Source of the DNA: Candidatus Zhuqueibacterota bacterium
GTDB taxonomy: Bacteria > Zhuqueibacterota > Zhuqueibacteria > Oceanimicrobiales > Oceanimicrobiaceae
Length of the DNA stretch: 39,407 nucleotides
NCBI GenBank assembly: GCA_029262035.1
Contig: JAJDAE010000101.1
Coordinates: 1 to 39,407 of the forward strand
Direction of reading: 5' to 3'
Shown here: positions 1-8,531 of the stretch, piece by piece
Layout of the letters: every line of letters starts with the position of its first letter
How positions within the stretch are numbered: the first letter of the stretch is position 1
Notes under the pieces: generated by a model
What the model saw: the letters and a program-made list of their open reading frames with translations, nothing else
Database searches by the model: none
Told to the model about the DNA's origin: nothing
Made by a program: the position numbers and the translations under genes

Positions 1-759
1 GCCATCGACAAAGGATTGATTGCAAGCGTGAATACCAAACTCTTTGATTACCTCCCGGAATATAATTATGCTCGCAACGGGGATTCCCTAAAAGCCGAAA
101 TCACATTGAAAGATATTCTGACAATGCGGACAGGTATTGACTGGCAGATAGAAAGTTTTAGTACCAGGGATTCTCCGGATTTAATTGGAGATATTCTTGA
201 ACAGCCCATGGCGTTTCAACCCGGAACTGAATTCTATTATCATAATGGCAACACGCTGTTACTTTCGGCAGTTCTTGAAAAAGTCACCGGTATGCCTGCC
301 GATGAATTTGCTCGTGAAAACTTGTTTCCCCAAATTGGTATTGAAACCTGGCGATGGGAAGATCTTGTTTATGGCGATACGGAATTGCTTTGTAATACAG
401 CTTTTGGCCTGTTTATGCGGCCAATAGATATGGCAAAGTTTGGCCTGCTTTATTTAAACAACGGCATGTTCGAAAACCGGCGGGTAATTTCGGAGAGTTG
501 GATTGATGAATCGACCAAAGCGTCGGTAGTTGGCAGCCGTTCGGAGTATGGATTCAAGTGGTGGCGGTTAGGGGTTGAAAGAGCGCTACCTGATTCTATA
601 TTAGCAGTAAATGACATGTATTATGCTGCGGGGTCTGCCGGACAGTATATTTATGTTGTCCCACATTTAGAGACAGTAATTGTTGCGACGGGAGACCTGG
701 TGAAGGCATGGCTAATCTTAGAGATAGTGACAGACCACATTTTGCCGGTAATTAAATAA
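1..759 (+). CDS. Serine hydrolase, class C beta-lactamase-like (5' partial)
   Basis: The reading frame is open from base 1, so the N-terminus lies outside the window, including the expected signal peptide and the SxxK nucleophile motif. The visible part is typical of the beta-lactamase/penicillin-binding-protein-like serine hydrolase family (Pfam Beta-lactamase). It opens with an AIDKGLI...LFDYLPEY stretch, followed by DILTMRTGIDW, and has a YHN triplet at the place of the family YxN motif. A C-terminal AGSAGQYIYVVP strand matches the usual GGQ.I.V.P element. Such proteins are mostly periplasmic or secreted esterases or peptidases rather than true antibiotic lactamases, and the substrate cannot be read from sequence. 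A hairpin follows the stop codon directly. Confidence 0.85.
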   Translation, partial: AIDKGLIASVNTKLFDYLPEYNYARNGDSLKAEITLKDILTMRTGIDWQIESFSTRDSPDLIGDILEQPMAFQPGTEFYYHNGNTLLLSAVLEKVTGMPADEFARENLFPQIGIETWRWEDLVYGDTELLCNTAFGLFMRPIDMAKFGLLYLNNGMFENRRVISESWIDESTKASVVGSRSEYGFKWWRLGVERALPDSILAVNDMYYAAGSAGQYIYVVPHLETVIVATGDLVKAWLILEIVTDHILPVIK

Positions 760-796
760 CCTGAGTTCGATAGAAGAAATCAAAGACCCCCAAAAG

Positions 797-840
797 ACAT
801 CAGTCAGGCCGGTTTAGAGTCCCTGCCCGACTGATGTTTT
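797..840. terminator. Hairpin between convergent genes, likely bidirectional terminator
   Basis: Arms ACATCAGTC (797-805) and GACTGATGT (829-837) pair perfectly, and three more pairs lie inside a single mismatch. A T-run follows on the plus strand. An A-rich run just before the left arm gives a short T-run on the minus strand. It sits between the stop codons of the convergent serine hydrolase and M28 peptidase genes. Confidence 0.65.
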
Positions 841-893
841 CCAATCTTAATCGCATTCGTGCATATCACCCATCTTACAAAACAGAGTTTTGG

Positions 894-2534
894 CTACTTG
901 CCGAATTTTTCCAGAAAAAAATCGCCTTCATTCCATGTTGGTCTTGCGGCGGTATTTGCTACTTCCAGCCCAATAAGAAAATTGAAGTGTGCGGCCTTTG
1001 CGCCGGACTCGAAATGCATTGCGGGATCGTACTCGTCCCTTGGTTTGTGATAGCTGTTTTTACGCCATTCTTTGATGAGAGCCGGTCCATCAAATCCGGG
1101 CGCATCGGTATTCAGTCCGCCAATTATGTAAAGCGCCGGAATGCCGCGTTTTACAAATGAGTATTGATCGCTGCGAACAAAGATAGTTTGTTCAGGCATC
1201 GGATCCGGAGTGAGTTTGATGCCGAGCTTTTTGGCGGCTCTTTCCGCAACAGCGCCAAGTGAGGAATGTTCCGCGCCAAAAGCAACAACCTCAGTCATTG
1301 GAAACAACAACAGGAACATATCCAAATTGAGATTGGCCACAATTTGGTCTTGCGGCACAGTGGGGTTGTTTGCAAAATAAGCGGAACCCAGCAGTCCGCG
1401 TTCCTCGCCGGTTACAGCCAGGAAAATGATCGACCTTTTTGGTTTTGTGCCCGTAGCAGCAAAGTTTCTTGCAACTTCAAGCATCATTGCCGTGCCCACT
1501 GCGTTATCGTGTGCGCCATTATAAATCGGGTCGCCATTAACCGGGTCGCCGGTTCCCACGTGATCAAGATGCGCCGTATAAACGACATATTCGTCCTTCA
1601 GAACCGGGTCGCTGCCGCGCAAAACAGCAAGGACGTTTGGACTCGAAAATTCCTGATGCGTACTGCGGCTGGACATACGGAGCTTTGTCTTTAAATCAAA
1701 CGATTGTGGTTTTCCGGCTTCGGCGGTGGCTATAGCTTCGGTAAACGATACCGGAGAATTCCGGAATAGGGCATCCGCACCGGGTCTACTTAGGATCATA
1801 AGTCCTTGTATTTGTGGCCACCCGGGATGCAAGCCCCCGTCTTCATCCTGCCACGCCATAGCCGGACGCTGCGGATTTGCAGTAAAACGCTGGAAAGGGA
1901 AGCGTTGCAGATTAGCCGGTGTGAGCAAATAGATAACCCCAACCGCGCCATGATCCACAGCTGTCTGCATTTTATAGCTGGTGGAGGCGTAATATGCAAG
2001 CTCGTTGGGCGCGAAAGTACCGGGGGCGCGTGCGAACATCGCCACGACTTTTCCCTGCGCATCGATGTTGGCGTAGTCATCGTGACCTATTGCCGGTTCA
2101 GAAATTCCGTATCCGGCAAATACAACATCGGCTGCGAGACTGGATTTCATGTGTATCCGGTCCGGGTTTCGCAAAACGAAATCTTTCAGTTCGACAAGCC
2201 TGGTCTGTTTACCTTTGCTGGTAATCACAAGTGATTGTGCGCCCGGCACACGGGTTGCGCTGCGAAACGGAACTTGTTGATAATAGGTACTATCATCACC
2301 GGCTGGCTCCAGACCGTAGGCCTCGAACTGAGTGGCAACATAGGCCGCGGCCAGATCGTAGCCCCGTGTCCCGGTAAACCGTCCTTCGAGTAAATCATCC
2401 GCCAGAAATCTGACGTGTGCGCTAATAGCTTCAGGTCTAAAGGCGGCCTGGTGTTGCCCTTCATTTGAGCAACCTGTGATAATTGTAAATGCGACAATTG
2501 CCATGGTTATGAATGTAAAAATCGATTTTCTCAT
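894..2534 (-). CDS. M28 family zinc aminopeptidase, lipoprotein
   Basis: This is a 546-residue exported metallopeptidase. A lipoprotein signal ends in the lipobox ITGC (Cys22), so the enzyme is probably membrane anchored outside the cytoplasm. The middle (about 130-270) matches the protease-associated (PA) insert seen in many M28 enzymes. The catalytic domain runs from about 300 to 525 and shows the M28 metal set: His322 in AHLDH, Asp343 in AHDNA, Glu377/Glu378 in TGEERG (base and ligand), Asp405 in NLNLD and His496 in YHKPRD. All expected residues are present, so it should be an active di-zinc aminopeptidase or carboxypeptidase. A GGGAG-type ribosome binding site precedes the ATG. It lies 48 nt behind the small haem protein and probably shares its transcript. 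Confidence 0.93.
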   Translation of the reverse strand: MRKSIFTFITMAIVAFTIITGCSNEGQHQAAFRPEAISAHVRFLADDLLEGRFTGTRGYDLAAAYVATQFEAYGLEPAGDDSTYYQQVPFRSATRVPGAQSLVITSKGKQTRLVELKDFVLRNPDRIHMKSSLAADVVFAGYGISEPAIGHDDYANIDAQGKVVAMFARAPGTFAPNELAYYASTSYKMQTAVDHGAVGVIYLLTPANLQRFPFQRFTANPQRPAMAWQDEDGGLHPGWPQIQGLMILSRPGADALFRNSPVSFTEAIATAEAGKPQSFDLKTKLRMSSRSTHQEFSSPNVLAVLRGSDPVLKDEYVVYTAHLDHVGTGDPVNGDPIYNGAHDNAVGTAMMLEVARNFAATGTKPKRSIIFLAVTGEERGLLGSAYFANNPTVPQDQIVANLNLDMFLLLFPMTEVVAFGAEHSSLGAVAERAAKKLGIKLTPDPMPEQTIFVRSDQYSFVKRGIPALYIIGGLNTDAPGFDGPALIKEWRKNSYHKPRDEYDPAMHFESGAKAAHFNFLIGLEVANTAARPTWNEGDFFLEKFGK

Positions 2535-2582
2535 CCTGTCTCCCGAATTTAAAAAAAGTGTTATAGCTCTTAAGTTAAACTT

Positions 2583-2987
2583 TTAATTGTTAGGTGCGCC
2601 TCTTTCAATCCAGGAGCGCACAGAGTCGATGACTGCGGCTGAAAGTGGCGATGCATTCCGCGGCATTCTGGTACCGATAATTCCAGTGCCCGTAATTTTT
2701 TTATACAGATAACTGTTGGCCGGATCCCCCGGTTCAATGTAATCTATACCCTGGCTGCTGACCACATTAACGATATTGTCATAAGCCTGTCCTGCGTTCA
2801 ACCTGGGGTTCTGTGTGTCGCCATGACAACCTGAGAGTGCGCAATTCGGTGTAAAAATATCAGATTGAATTTTTGTAAATGTTGTCGGAGTACCGTTTTG
2901 TGTTGGATCGGGGCCTGTGCTGGCCGAATGTTCACAGGCGAATGAAACAAAAATCATTAGAATAAAAAAAATATATGTAGTTTGCAT
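2583..2987 (-). CDS. Small cytochrome c-like lipoprotein with C-x4-C-H motif
   Basis: This 134-residue exported protein has a short signal ending in VSFAC (Cys18), a probable lipobox. The body resembles the single-haem c-type domains of secreted lipoproteins. A haem-like motif with Cys49, Cys54 and His55 is followed by a proline/glycine-rich stretch, then TRMP with Met109 as candidate axial ligand, and a closing helix (VIDSVRSWIERGAP). The spacing is C-x4-C-H instead of the usual C-x2-C-H. Similar CxxxxCH variants occur in secreted proteins of related phyla, but haem attachment here is inferred. The gene precedes the M28 peptidase by 48 nt and has a promoter-like sequence upstream. An electron-transfer or sensing role is possible; no partner is visible. 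Confidence 0.75.
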   Translation of the reverse strand: MQTTYIFFILMIFVSFACEHSASTGPDPTQNGTPTTFTKIQSDIFTPNCALSGCHGDTQNPRLNAGQAYDNIVNVVSSQGIDYIEPGDPANSYLYKKITGTGIIGTRMPRNASPLSAAVIDSVRSWIERGAPNN

Positions 2988-3028
2988 CCTTATTTTCCCT
3001 TCTTTAATTTGATTTAGGATTAGATTTC

Positions 3029-3057
3029 AAAATATTTCAACGCCATACCGTACTCAA
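3029..3057 (-). promoter_or_regulatory. Sigma70-type promoter for the haem protein-M28 pair
   Basis: Read on the minus strand, TTGAGT (3052-3057) and TATTTT (3029-3034) are separated by exactly 17 nt, about 42 nt upstream of the haem-protein ATG. Spacing and orientation fit; not tested. Confidence 0.5.
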
Positions 3058-3206
3058 GTTCTATGCCAGAGTTTATGATTGAATTTAGTTTTTCCTATAG
3101 AGTTGTTTCTACTTTGTTTAAGAATAAAGAAAGAATGGAAACTAAAAACTAACGGGTTAAAATTTACAATATTGTCTGTTGTTTGATTGCAGTTTTTACA
3201 ATGGTT

Positions 3207-3243
3207 TTTCGACAGGCTCAGGTGCCTGTTGAGCCTGTCGAAA
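3207..3243. repeat. REP-like perfect palindrome
   Basis: Perfect 14-bp inverted arms TTTCGACAGGCTCA (3207-3220) and TGAGCCTGTCGAAA (3230-3243) flank a 9-nt loop. It lies just past the 3' end of the DUF6526-like gene and lacks a T-run on either strand, so it looks more like a dispersed palindromic element than a classical terminator. Similar GACAGGCTCA palindromes are common dispersed elements in bacterial genomes. I see only one copy here. Confidence 0.7.
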
Positions 3244-3269
3244 TATCCTAATGAACCAGGTTGAAGAAA

Positions 3270-3698
3270 TTACACCCTGTACTCGTCAGCCTTCCAGTTT
3301 TTAATGGCCTTTTTAATATCATCTTCAGACATATTGTTTTCAGCGGCCTTTTTGGCAAGTTCGGCACATTCGTCATCGCCGGCAAAACGTAAACCAACAA
3401 TTTGCCGCGTTGTAAGTTTGGGATCGAGAAGCTTGCCTGTTGCTGCAAAGCTGCGTAAGTTTTCTTCTGCACGGATGGCGCGATCCTGCGCTTTAAGTGC
3501 AAATACCCGCATGAAGAAAAAGGTGAGCAATCCATTTAAAGACATAAGCGCAATAAGAGATGCACTGTATAAACCGGTAGTGCCGACGCTTTTAAAAAGA
3601 TTTACAAATGCGCCAATTAGTACTGCCAAGGTAAAAAGTGCTAAAACATAATGATAAATCGGTACAAAGCGTCTATGCGTAGAATAGTTTTGTGCCAT
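3270..3698 (-). CDS. DUF6526-like small membrane protein
   Basis: This 142-residue protein of unknown function has a short N-terminal segment (QNYSTHRRFVPIYH) and then two hydrophobic helices, about 14-34 and 40-64. A soluble tail carries the highly charged stretch KAQDRAIRAEENLR. The pattern matches, from memory, the DUF6526 family of small inner-membrane proteins; no biochemical role is known to me. Length and two-helix topology are normal for that family. It appears to be a single-gene unit, with structured non-coding sequence upstream and a REP-like palindrome downstream. Confidence 0.8.
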   Translation of the reverse strand: MAQNYSTHRRFVPIYHYVLALFTLAVLIGAFVNLFKSVGTTGLYSASLIALMSLNGLLTFFFMRVFALKAQDRAIRAEENLRSFAATGKLLDPKLTTRQIVGLRFAGDDECAELAKKAAENNMSEDDIKKAIKNWKADEYRV

Positions 3699-3746
3699 TT
3701 GTTGTAATCCTCCCTCAAAGTGAATGTTAGATATTTAGACTGTAGG

Positions 3747-3873
3747 CTTTTAGGCTGTTAGGTTTTCTGAGATGTTATTTCCAAAACACCTAACATCTTT
3801 GAAGCTCTACAATTTTGAATTTCTGCCAAGATGTTTCTATGGTCTTGGGTGTATTTCTGCTACAGCCTAAAAG
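3747..3873. repeat. Nested inverted repeats in the sppA/DUF6526 gap
   Basis: Outer arms CTTTTAGGCTGT (3747-3758) and ACAGCCTAAAAG (3862-3873) are exact reverse complements. Inside them GTTAGGTTTT faces a CACCTAAC segment, and AGATGTTA (3770-3777) faces TAACATCT (3792-3799). The whole 3699-3934 gap has no coding potential that I can support. It could be a degraded dispersed repeat or a structured transcript end. Confidence 0.45.
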
Positions 3874-3934
3874 ACTTATAGCCTTCCAACCAAAAAATAA
3901 GGATTAATGATTTAAAACTCCACTTTTATTATAT

Positions 3935-6361
3935 TTATTCCAATCCAAAATGGAACTCGGGCCAAGTCAAAGCGGCAGGTGTCCCGTTGTGCTCGATCAT
4001 GAATTTAAGCAACTCAAAATCGATTTGTTCATTTACTGAAAACCCAAATGGAGATATCTGGTTCCTCAAATTAAACAATCCTTTTTTTCTGGGAATTTCA
4101 ATTATTTCTAATGTTGGCTCATCCTTTAAGCCAGCCATTTCTTGTGCAAGCTCAATAGCAGAAGACAAACCGCCGATGCGATCAATCAGTTTAATTGCAA
4201 GTGCATCTGTACCTGTATAAATTCTGCCTTCGGCAATTTCCCGCACGCGTGTTTCCGGCAATTCACGGCCTTTTGCAACTTTCCTCACAAAGGCATCATA
4301 ATGCGACTGGATAATGTGCTCTGCTTTTTTCTGCTCATCTTCGGTTAAATTCCTGGCCGGAATTTTCAAACCGGTAAATGGGATCCGAATGCCGGCGCCT
4401 AAGTCCGCATGAGCGCCGCGTTTCACAACATCGGAAGTCATGCCGAATTTTTTGCCGAAACCCTTATCATAAACCCAACCATAAATTACACCAATTGAGC
4501 CGGTTAATGTGCTGGGCGCTGCGAGGATTTCATCGCCATACATGGAAAGCCAGTAGCCGCCGGAAGCTGCCATCTGTCCTTGCGAAATAATAACCGGTTT
4601 TTGTTTCCGGCATTTAACAATAGCTTCAGCCACAACATCGCTGGCCATGCCGTCTCCGCCGGGAGAGTCTACCCGAAACACGATGGCTTTTACAGCGGTA
4701 TTTTTAGCGAGGGCGAGAAACACTCTTTCCAGCCACCGGGCTTTAATGCCGCTATCCATCGCACAAACGCCAAGGCCGTAGACCACAGCAATTTTTGGCT
4801 TGGTACCCCAGTTTTCTGTGTTGTTTTTTGGGTTTAAAAGACTTGGCGCTAAACTTTTAAGTTTCCTGCCGGCGGTCTTTTTTATGAAACCATCGATATC
4901 CGTCCAGCGCAATAGTGTGTCTACCAAACCACTTTCAAGCGCTTCGTCAGCAAGAAAATAGGAGTGCTCATCGATCAATCTATCAAATTTTTGTAAGGGA
5001 AAATCGCGACCTTCACAAACTTCGGCGCGGGTGGTTTCATACAGACCGTCAACAAATGCCTGGCTTTGTTCGCGGTTGGCGCTGGACATGCTGTCACGGC
5101 TAAACATTTCATTTGCCGATTTGTATTTAAAAAGCCGCCATTCACTAAACCCTAAACCAAGCTTGTCAAGGGTGCCGCGAAAGTAGGTGTTGCCCATGGC
5201 GTAGCCTTTTAAGTCGATAGCCCCTTGCGGATCCAATGCAATTTGGTCGGCCACGCTGGCAAGGTGGTAACCTGTCATGCCGGTTCTTTCTATGAAAATT
5301 AACACGGTTTTTCCGGCGCTCCGTGCTTTCCTTAACTCATCTCGTATTTCCCAGGCATTTTCGGGATTGACTCTTAGGCCGGCTAAGTTAAATGCGATAG
5401 TTTGGATTCTCGGATCATCTACAGCCGCTTTAATATTTTTAAGAATGGTTGAAAATTTTATGATACCGGCATCAAGGTAATCATATTTCAAATACGCGAC
5501 CCGGCCCTTTAAGCTGAAAGCAGTATAATGTTTTTTGGCTGCCCATTTTTTTTCAAAAATATTTAATTTTGAAGTGCCGCCAATTTTTGAGCTGTAGGAA
5601 TTAAAGGCATGGTCGGAATTTTTGTCGAAATGAATTTGCGCCGCTTGCCCGCCGGTGCTCAAGTCAAATGAAAGACCAAAGGTGAATGCACCGGATTCAA
5701 AATACCTGCCGCTGAAATAAACCCCTGAAAAAGGTTGTACAATGCCCCCAACGCTCCAGGGCGCGTCTGAAACTTTAATGCCATTCCGGATTGCTGCGTC
5801 GGCAAAAAATGTTAAATCAGTTCGTCCGAAAGGGCGAAAACCAATTTCCGCCACACCCTCGCGCTGGTTGCTTTCCACCGAAACATTAGCAGTTAGCCCC
5901 AGGGAGAGTTGCCTGGCCGGGCGAAGAATCGAACCGAGGGAAAACAGTTTTTCACGATTTGCCAGATGGCTGATTGTTCTTGACCAACCATAGGCCAGCC
6001 CCATTGCAAAAGCCTGTGTGCCGGTTGCAGCGGAGAACTTAAAATCGGTGGCGCCATAATCGCCAACGTGCTGCCTCTGCACCGAAAAACCGAAACCGCC
6101 TGTGCCGGTAAAAACGCCCCAATCTTTGATTGAGAATACGTCGGAGCCGTCGGTAGTAAAATTGAAATGCAATTCAGGTTTTTTTAAAAATGCCGGATTA
6201 GCCGGATTGCTAAAGCCGAGCAAGCCATGATTATAAACAGATGACGGGGCAACCAGAAATTTGGTTCTGCTGTAATAATCCGGAATAGCCTGGCCAAATA
6301 AATTTGTTTGCGTGCTGGTTAGTAGAAGTAAAATAAGGAAGTTTTTTAGAATTGACATCAT
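3935..6361 (-). CDS. sppA: SppA-type signal peptide peptidase with N-terminal barrel-like domain
   Basis: An 808-residue protease. It has a signal peptide (about 1-24) and a roughly 240-residue glycine- and aromatic-rich domain with alternating beta strands, resembling an outer-membrane barrel. Two tandem S49 domains follow. Family knowledge places the catalytic Lys in the first S49 repeat and the nucleophilic Ser in the second. Here these are Lys414 in FKYKSA and Ser600 in GQMAASGGYW, supported by VDSPGG (565-569) and STLTGSIGV (617-625). E. coli SppA is about 618 residues with a plain membrane anchor, so the extra N-terminal domain is unusual. The ATG overlaps the TGA of the oligopeptidase gene (ATGA), suggesting translational coupling. 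It probably degrades leftover signal peptides or envelope proteins. Confidence 0.92.
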   Translation of the reverse strand: MMSILKNFLILLLLTSTQTNLFGQAIPDYYSRTKFLVAPSSVYNHGLLGFSNPANPAFLKKPELHFNFTTDGSDVFSIKDWGVFTGTGGFGFSVQRQHVGDYGATDFKFSAATGTQAFAMGLAYGWSRTISHLANREKLFSLGSILRPARQLSLGLTANVSVESNQREGVAEIGFRPFGRTDLTFFADAAIRNGIKVSDAPWSVGGIVQPFSGVYFSGRYFESGAFTFGLSFDLSTGGQAAQIHFDKNSDHAFNSYSSKIGGTSKLNIFEKKWAAKKHYTAFSLKGRVAYLKYDYLDAGIIKFSTILKNIKAAVDDPRIQTIAFNLAGLRVNPENAWEIRDELRKARSAGKTVLIFIERTGMTGYHLASVADQIALDPQGAIDLKGYAMGNTYFRGTLDKLGLGFSEWRLFKYKSANEMFSRDSMSSANREQSQAFVDGLYETTRAEVCEGRDFPLQKFDRLIDEHSYFLADEALESGLVDTLLRWTDIDGFIKKTAGRKLKSLAPSLLNPKNNTENWGTKPKIAVVYGLGVCAMDSGIKARWLERVFLALAKNTAVKAIVFRVDSPGGDGMASDVVAEAIVKCRKQKPVIISQGQMAASGGYWLSMYGDEILAAPSTLTGSIGVIYGWVYDKGFGKKFGMTSDVVKRGAHADLGAGIRIPFTGLKIPARNLTEDEQKKAEHIIQSHYDAFVRKVAKGRELPETRVREIAEGRIYTGTDALAIKLIDRIGGLSSAIELAQEMAGLKDEPTLEIIEIPRKKGLFNLRNQISPFGFSVNEQIDFELLKFMIEHNGTPAALTWPEFHFGLE

Positions 6362-8472
6362 CCCTTAATTCCCATAATATCGATTAAAAATGCGTATTCA
6401 AAGGCGACTTCTTTCAAGTAGTTGTAGCGACCGGTCGCACTAAAATGCCCGGCGCCCATGTTGGTTTTTAGAATTAACACATTGTTGTTGGTTTTGGCCG
6501 CCCGCAATTTTGCTGTCCATTTCGCCGGTTCCCAATAACAGACGCGGGGATCGTTCAGACCGGCGGTGATGAGCATGTTAGGATAGGCTTTTGGTTTCAC
6601 ATTATCATAAGGCGAATAAGACAGCATATATTCATAATAATCTTTCTGGTTTGGGTTGCCCCATTCTTCCCATTCAATAACAGTTAGTGGGATCGTTTCA
6701 TCGAGCATTGTGTTGATAATGTCAACAAATGGTACTTTCGCGACCACGGCTTTAAACAGGTCTGGCCGGATATTTGTTGCAGCCCCAACCAACAACCCGC
6801 CGGCGCTGGCACCATAAATAGCCAGTTTTTCTTTACTTGCGTGACCTGTTTTAATCAGGTGTTCAGCACAGGCTATAAAATCAGTAAACGTATTTTTTTT
6901 GTTGAAAAATTTGCCATCCTTATACCACGAACGCCCCATGGTACCACTGCCACGGACATGAGCTATGGCGTATATAAAACCACGATCAAGCAGGCTTAAC
7001 AGTTTTGAGGAGAAGGACGCCGAGCGAGTGAGGCCATAAGCGCCGTAACCATAAAGTAGCGCGGGATTACTGCCGTTCATTTCAAGCCCTTTTTTATAGA
7101 CCAGTGAAATCGGGATTTTAGTGCCGTCCGCAGCTTCCGCAAATATTCTGTCGGTAAAATATCGAGCAGGATCATAGACGCCGAGTACTTCTTCCTGTTT
7201 TTTCAGAGTTTTGGTTTTGGTTTGCATGTTGTAGTCAAAAACTGATTTAGGGGTTACAAAAGAAGAATAAGTAAACCGAAGATTATTTGTATCAAATTCC
7301 GGGTTCTTGGTTTTTTTAATATCATATGCGGGTTCTTCAAAATTAACAAAATGTGACTCCCCGGTGTGCATGTTGCGAATCAGAATTTTTTCCAACCCAT
7401 TCTGACGCAGATATAATACAATAAAATTTTTGAAAGATTCTACATGGTCGAGCTTTACGAATTTTTTGTGCGGAATGATTTCCTGCCAGTTTTTTTTGCC
7501 GGGACTTTTGGCGCTAACCTGCATCAATTTGAAATCAATTGCATTATCGTTTGTCAGGATCAAAAAATTGTCTTCATGGTGCTCTACCATGTATTCCATT
7601 TTATGTTGTCGCGGATGAATAACCCGGAACTTGCCGTTTGCTTGATTTGTATTCAGATACCAAACCTCTGAAGTTACCTGGCTTTCAACTGTTAGAAATA
7701 TAAAAGCGCCACTCTTTGTTTTTGAAATCTCCAAATAATAAGCATCATCTTCTTCCAGATGCAGCAGTTTGTCCTCATTTTGAGGTGAGCCCAGCTTGTG
7801 CCTGAAAAGTTTGTCCGGGCGGTGGGTTTCATCCATTGTTGTATAAAAAAGTGTTGAGTTGTCGTTTGCCCATTCAAGATCATAGGAGGTTTTTTGTGCC
7901 TCTATCTGAATGTTGCCGGTCGTAAGGTTTTTTACATAGACTGTGAATTTTTCAGAGCCGGTCGTGTCTGCCGAAAAAGCCAGCAGGTTGTGGTTAGGAC
8001 TTATTTTAAACGCACCGATACTGAAGTATTTGTGAGTTGCTGCTTGTTTATTCTGATCCAGAATAATTTCTTCCTCTGCATCCAAGCCGTCTTTTTTCCG
8101 GCAGTGAATTGGGTATTGTTTACCTTCTTCAGTACGTTTATAGTAGAAATACCTCCCGTGCCGAGTGGGAACCTCGATATCAATTTCCTTAATACGGCCA
8201 AGCATCTCTTTGTAAAGCTTTTCCTGAAGTGGCTTTGTGTGTTGCATTATGGATTCAGTGTAATCATTCTCAGCTTTTAAATAATCGATGACTTTTGGAT
8301 TGTCACGGTCCCTTAGCCAATAGTAATTATCACGGAGGCTATCTCCGTGGATAACCGTTTCTTTCTGAATGATATCTGCCTGTGGTGGTTTTTTTGAACC
8401 TTCTTTTTGACATCCCATAATTAAAAAAACGACTCCCATTAATGCGTAATGTGGATATAGAAATTTATTCAT
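6358..8472 (-). CDS. ptrB: Oligopeptidase B / S9A prolyl oligopeptidase, lipoprotein
   Basis: A serine peptidase with an N-terminal seven-bladed propeller (about 60-440) and a C-terminal alpha/beta-hydrolase domain. The triad is visible: Ser556 in YGASAGG, Asp641 in AGLNDPRV and His676 in GAGHF (numbers from the chosen start). The EEWGNP segment and the DPRVCYWEPAKW stretch are typical of oligopeptidase B, which cuts short peptides after Lys/Arg. Unlike the cytosolic E. coli enzyme, this one starts with a lipoprotein signal ending in LIMGC (Cys21), so it should act in the periplasm or at the membrane. The frame extends four codons upstream to a TTG, but GAGG sits 8 nt before the ATG at 8472, so I chose that start. 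It is coupled to sppA by a 4-nt overlap. Confidence 0.93.
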   Translation of the reverse strand: MNKFLYPHYALMGVVFLIMGCQKEGSKKPPQADIIQKETVIHGDSLRDNYYWLRDRDNPKVIDYLKAENDYTESIMQHTKPLQEKLYKEMLGRIKEIDIEVPTRHGRYFYYKRTEEGKQYPIHCRKKDGLDAEEEIILDQNKQAATHKYFSIGAFKISPNHNLLAFSADTTGSEKFTVYVKNLTTGNIQIEAQKTSYDLEWANDNSTLFYTTMDETHRPDKLFRHKLGSPQNEDKLLHLEEDDAYYLEISKTKSGAFIFLTVESQVTSEVWYLNTNQANGKFRVIHPRQHKMEYMVEHHEDNFLILTNDNAIDFKLMQVSAKSPGKKNWQEIIPHKKFVKLDHVESFKNFIVLYLRQNGLEKILIRNMHTGESHFVNFEEPAYDIKKTKNPEFDTNNLRFTYSSFVTPKSVFDYNMQTKTKTLKKQEEVLGVYDPARYFTDRIFAEAADGTKIPISLVYKKGLEMNGSNPALLYGYGAYGLTRSASFSSKLLSLLDRGFIYAIAHVRGSGTMGRSWYKDGKFFNKKNTFTDFIACAEHLIKTGHASKEKLAIYGASAGGLLVGAATNIRPDLFKAVVAKVPFVDIINTMLDETIPLTVIEWEEWGNPNQKDYYEYMLSYSPYDNVKPKAYPNMLITAGLNDPRVCYWEPAKWTAKLRAAKTNNNVLILKTNMGAGHFSATGRYNYLKEVAFEYAFLIDIMGIKG

Positions 8473-8502
8473 TTTATGCCTCAAAATGTTTTGGTAAATT
8501 TG

Positions 8503-8531
8503 AAATTAGCTATTCAGATTACTGAAGTCAA
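8503..8531 (-). promoter_or_regulatory. Sigma70-type promoter of ptrB-sppA
   Basis: On the minus strand TTGACT (8526-8531) and TAATTT (8503-8508) are 17 nt apart and lie about 30 nt before the chosen ATG. The predicted transcript start near 8496 leaves a short leader carrying the GAGG ribosome binding site. Confidence 0.55.

Noticed and set aside
834-1160. Plus-strand reading frame of 108 codons near the terminator
   Set aside because: It starts inside the terminator hairpin and runs antisense to the clear M28 peptidase; the translation is Cys/Phe-rich without family features.
3747-3873. Possible CRISPR or tandem repeat from the recurring TAGGCTGT words
   Set aside because: The copies are inverted, few and unevenly spaced; they form nested hairpins instead of an array.
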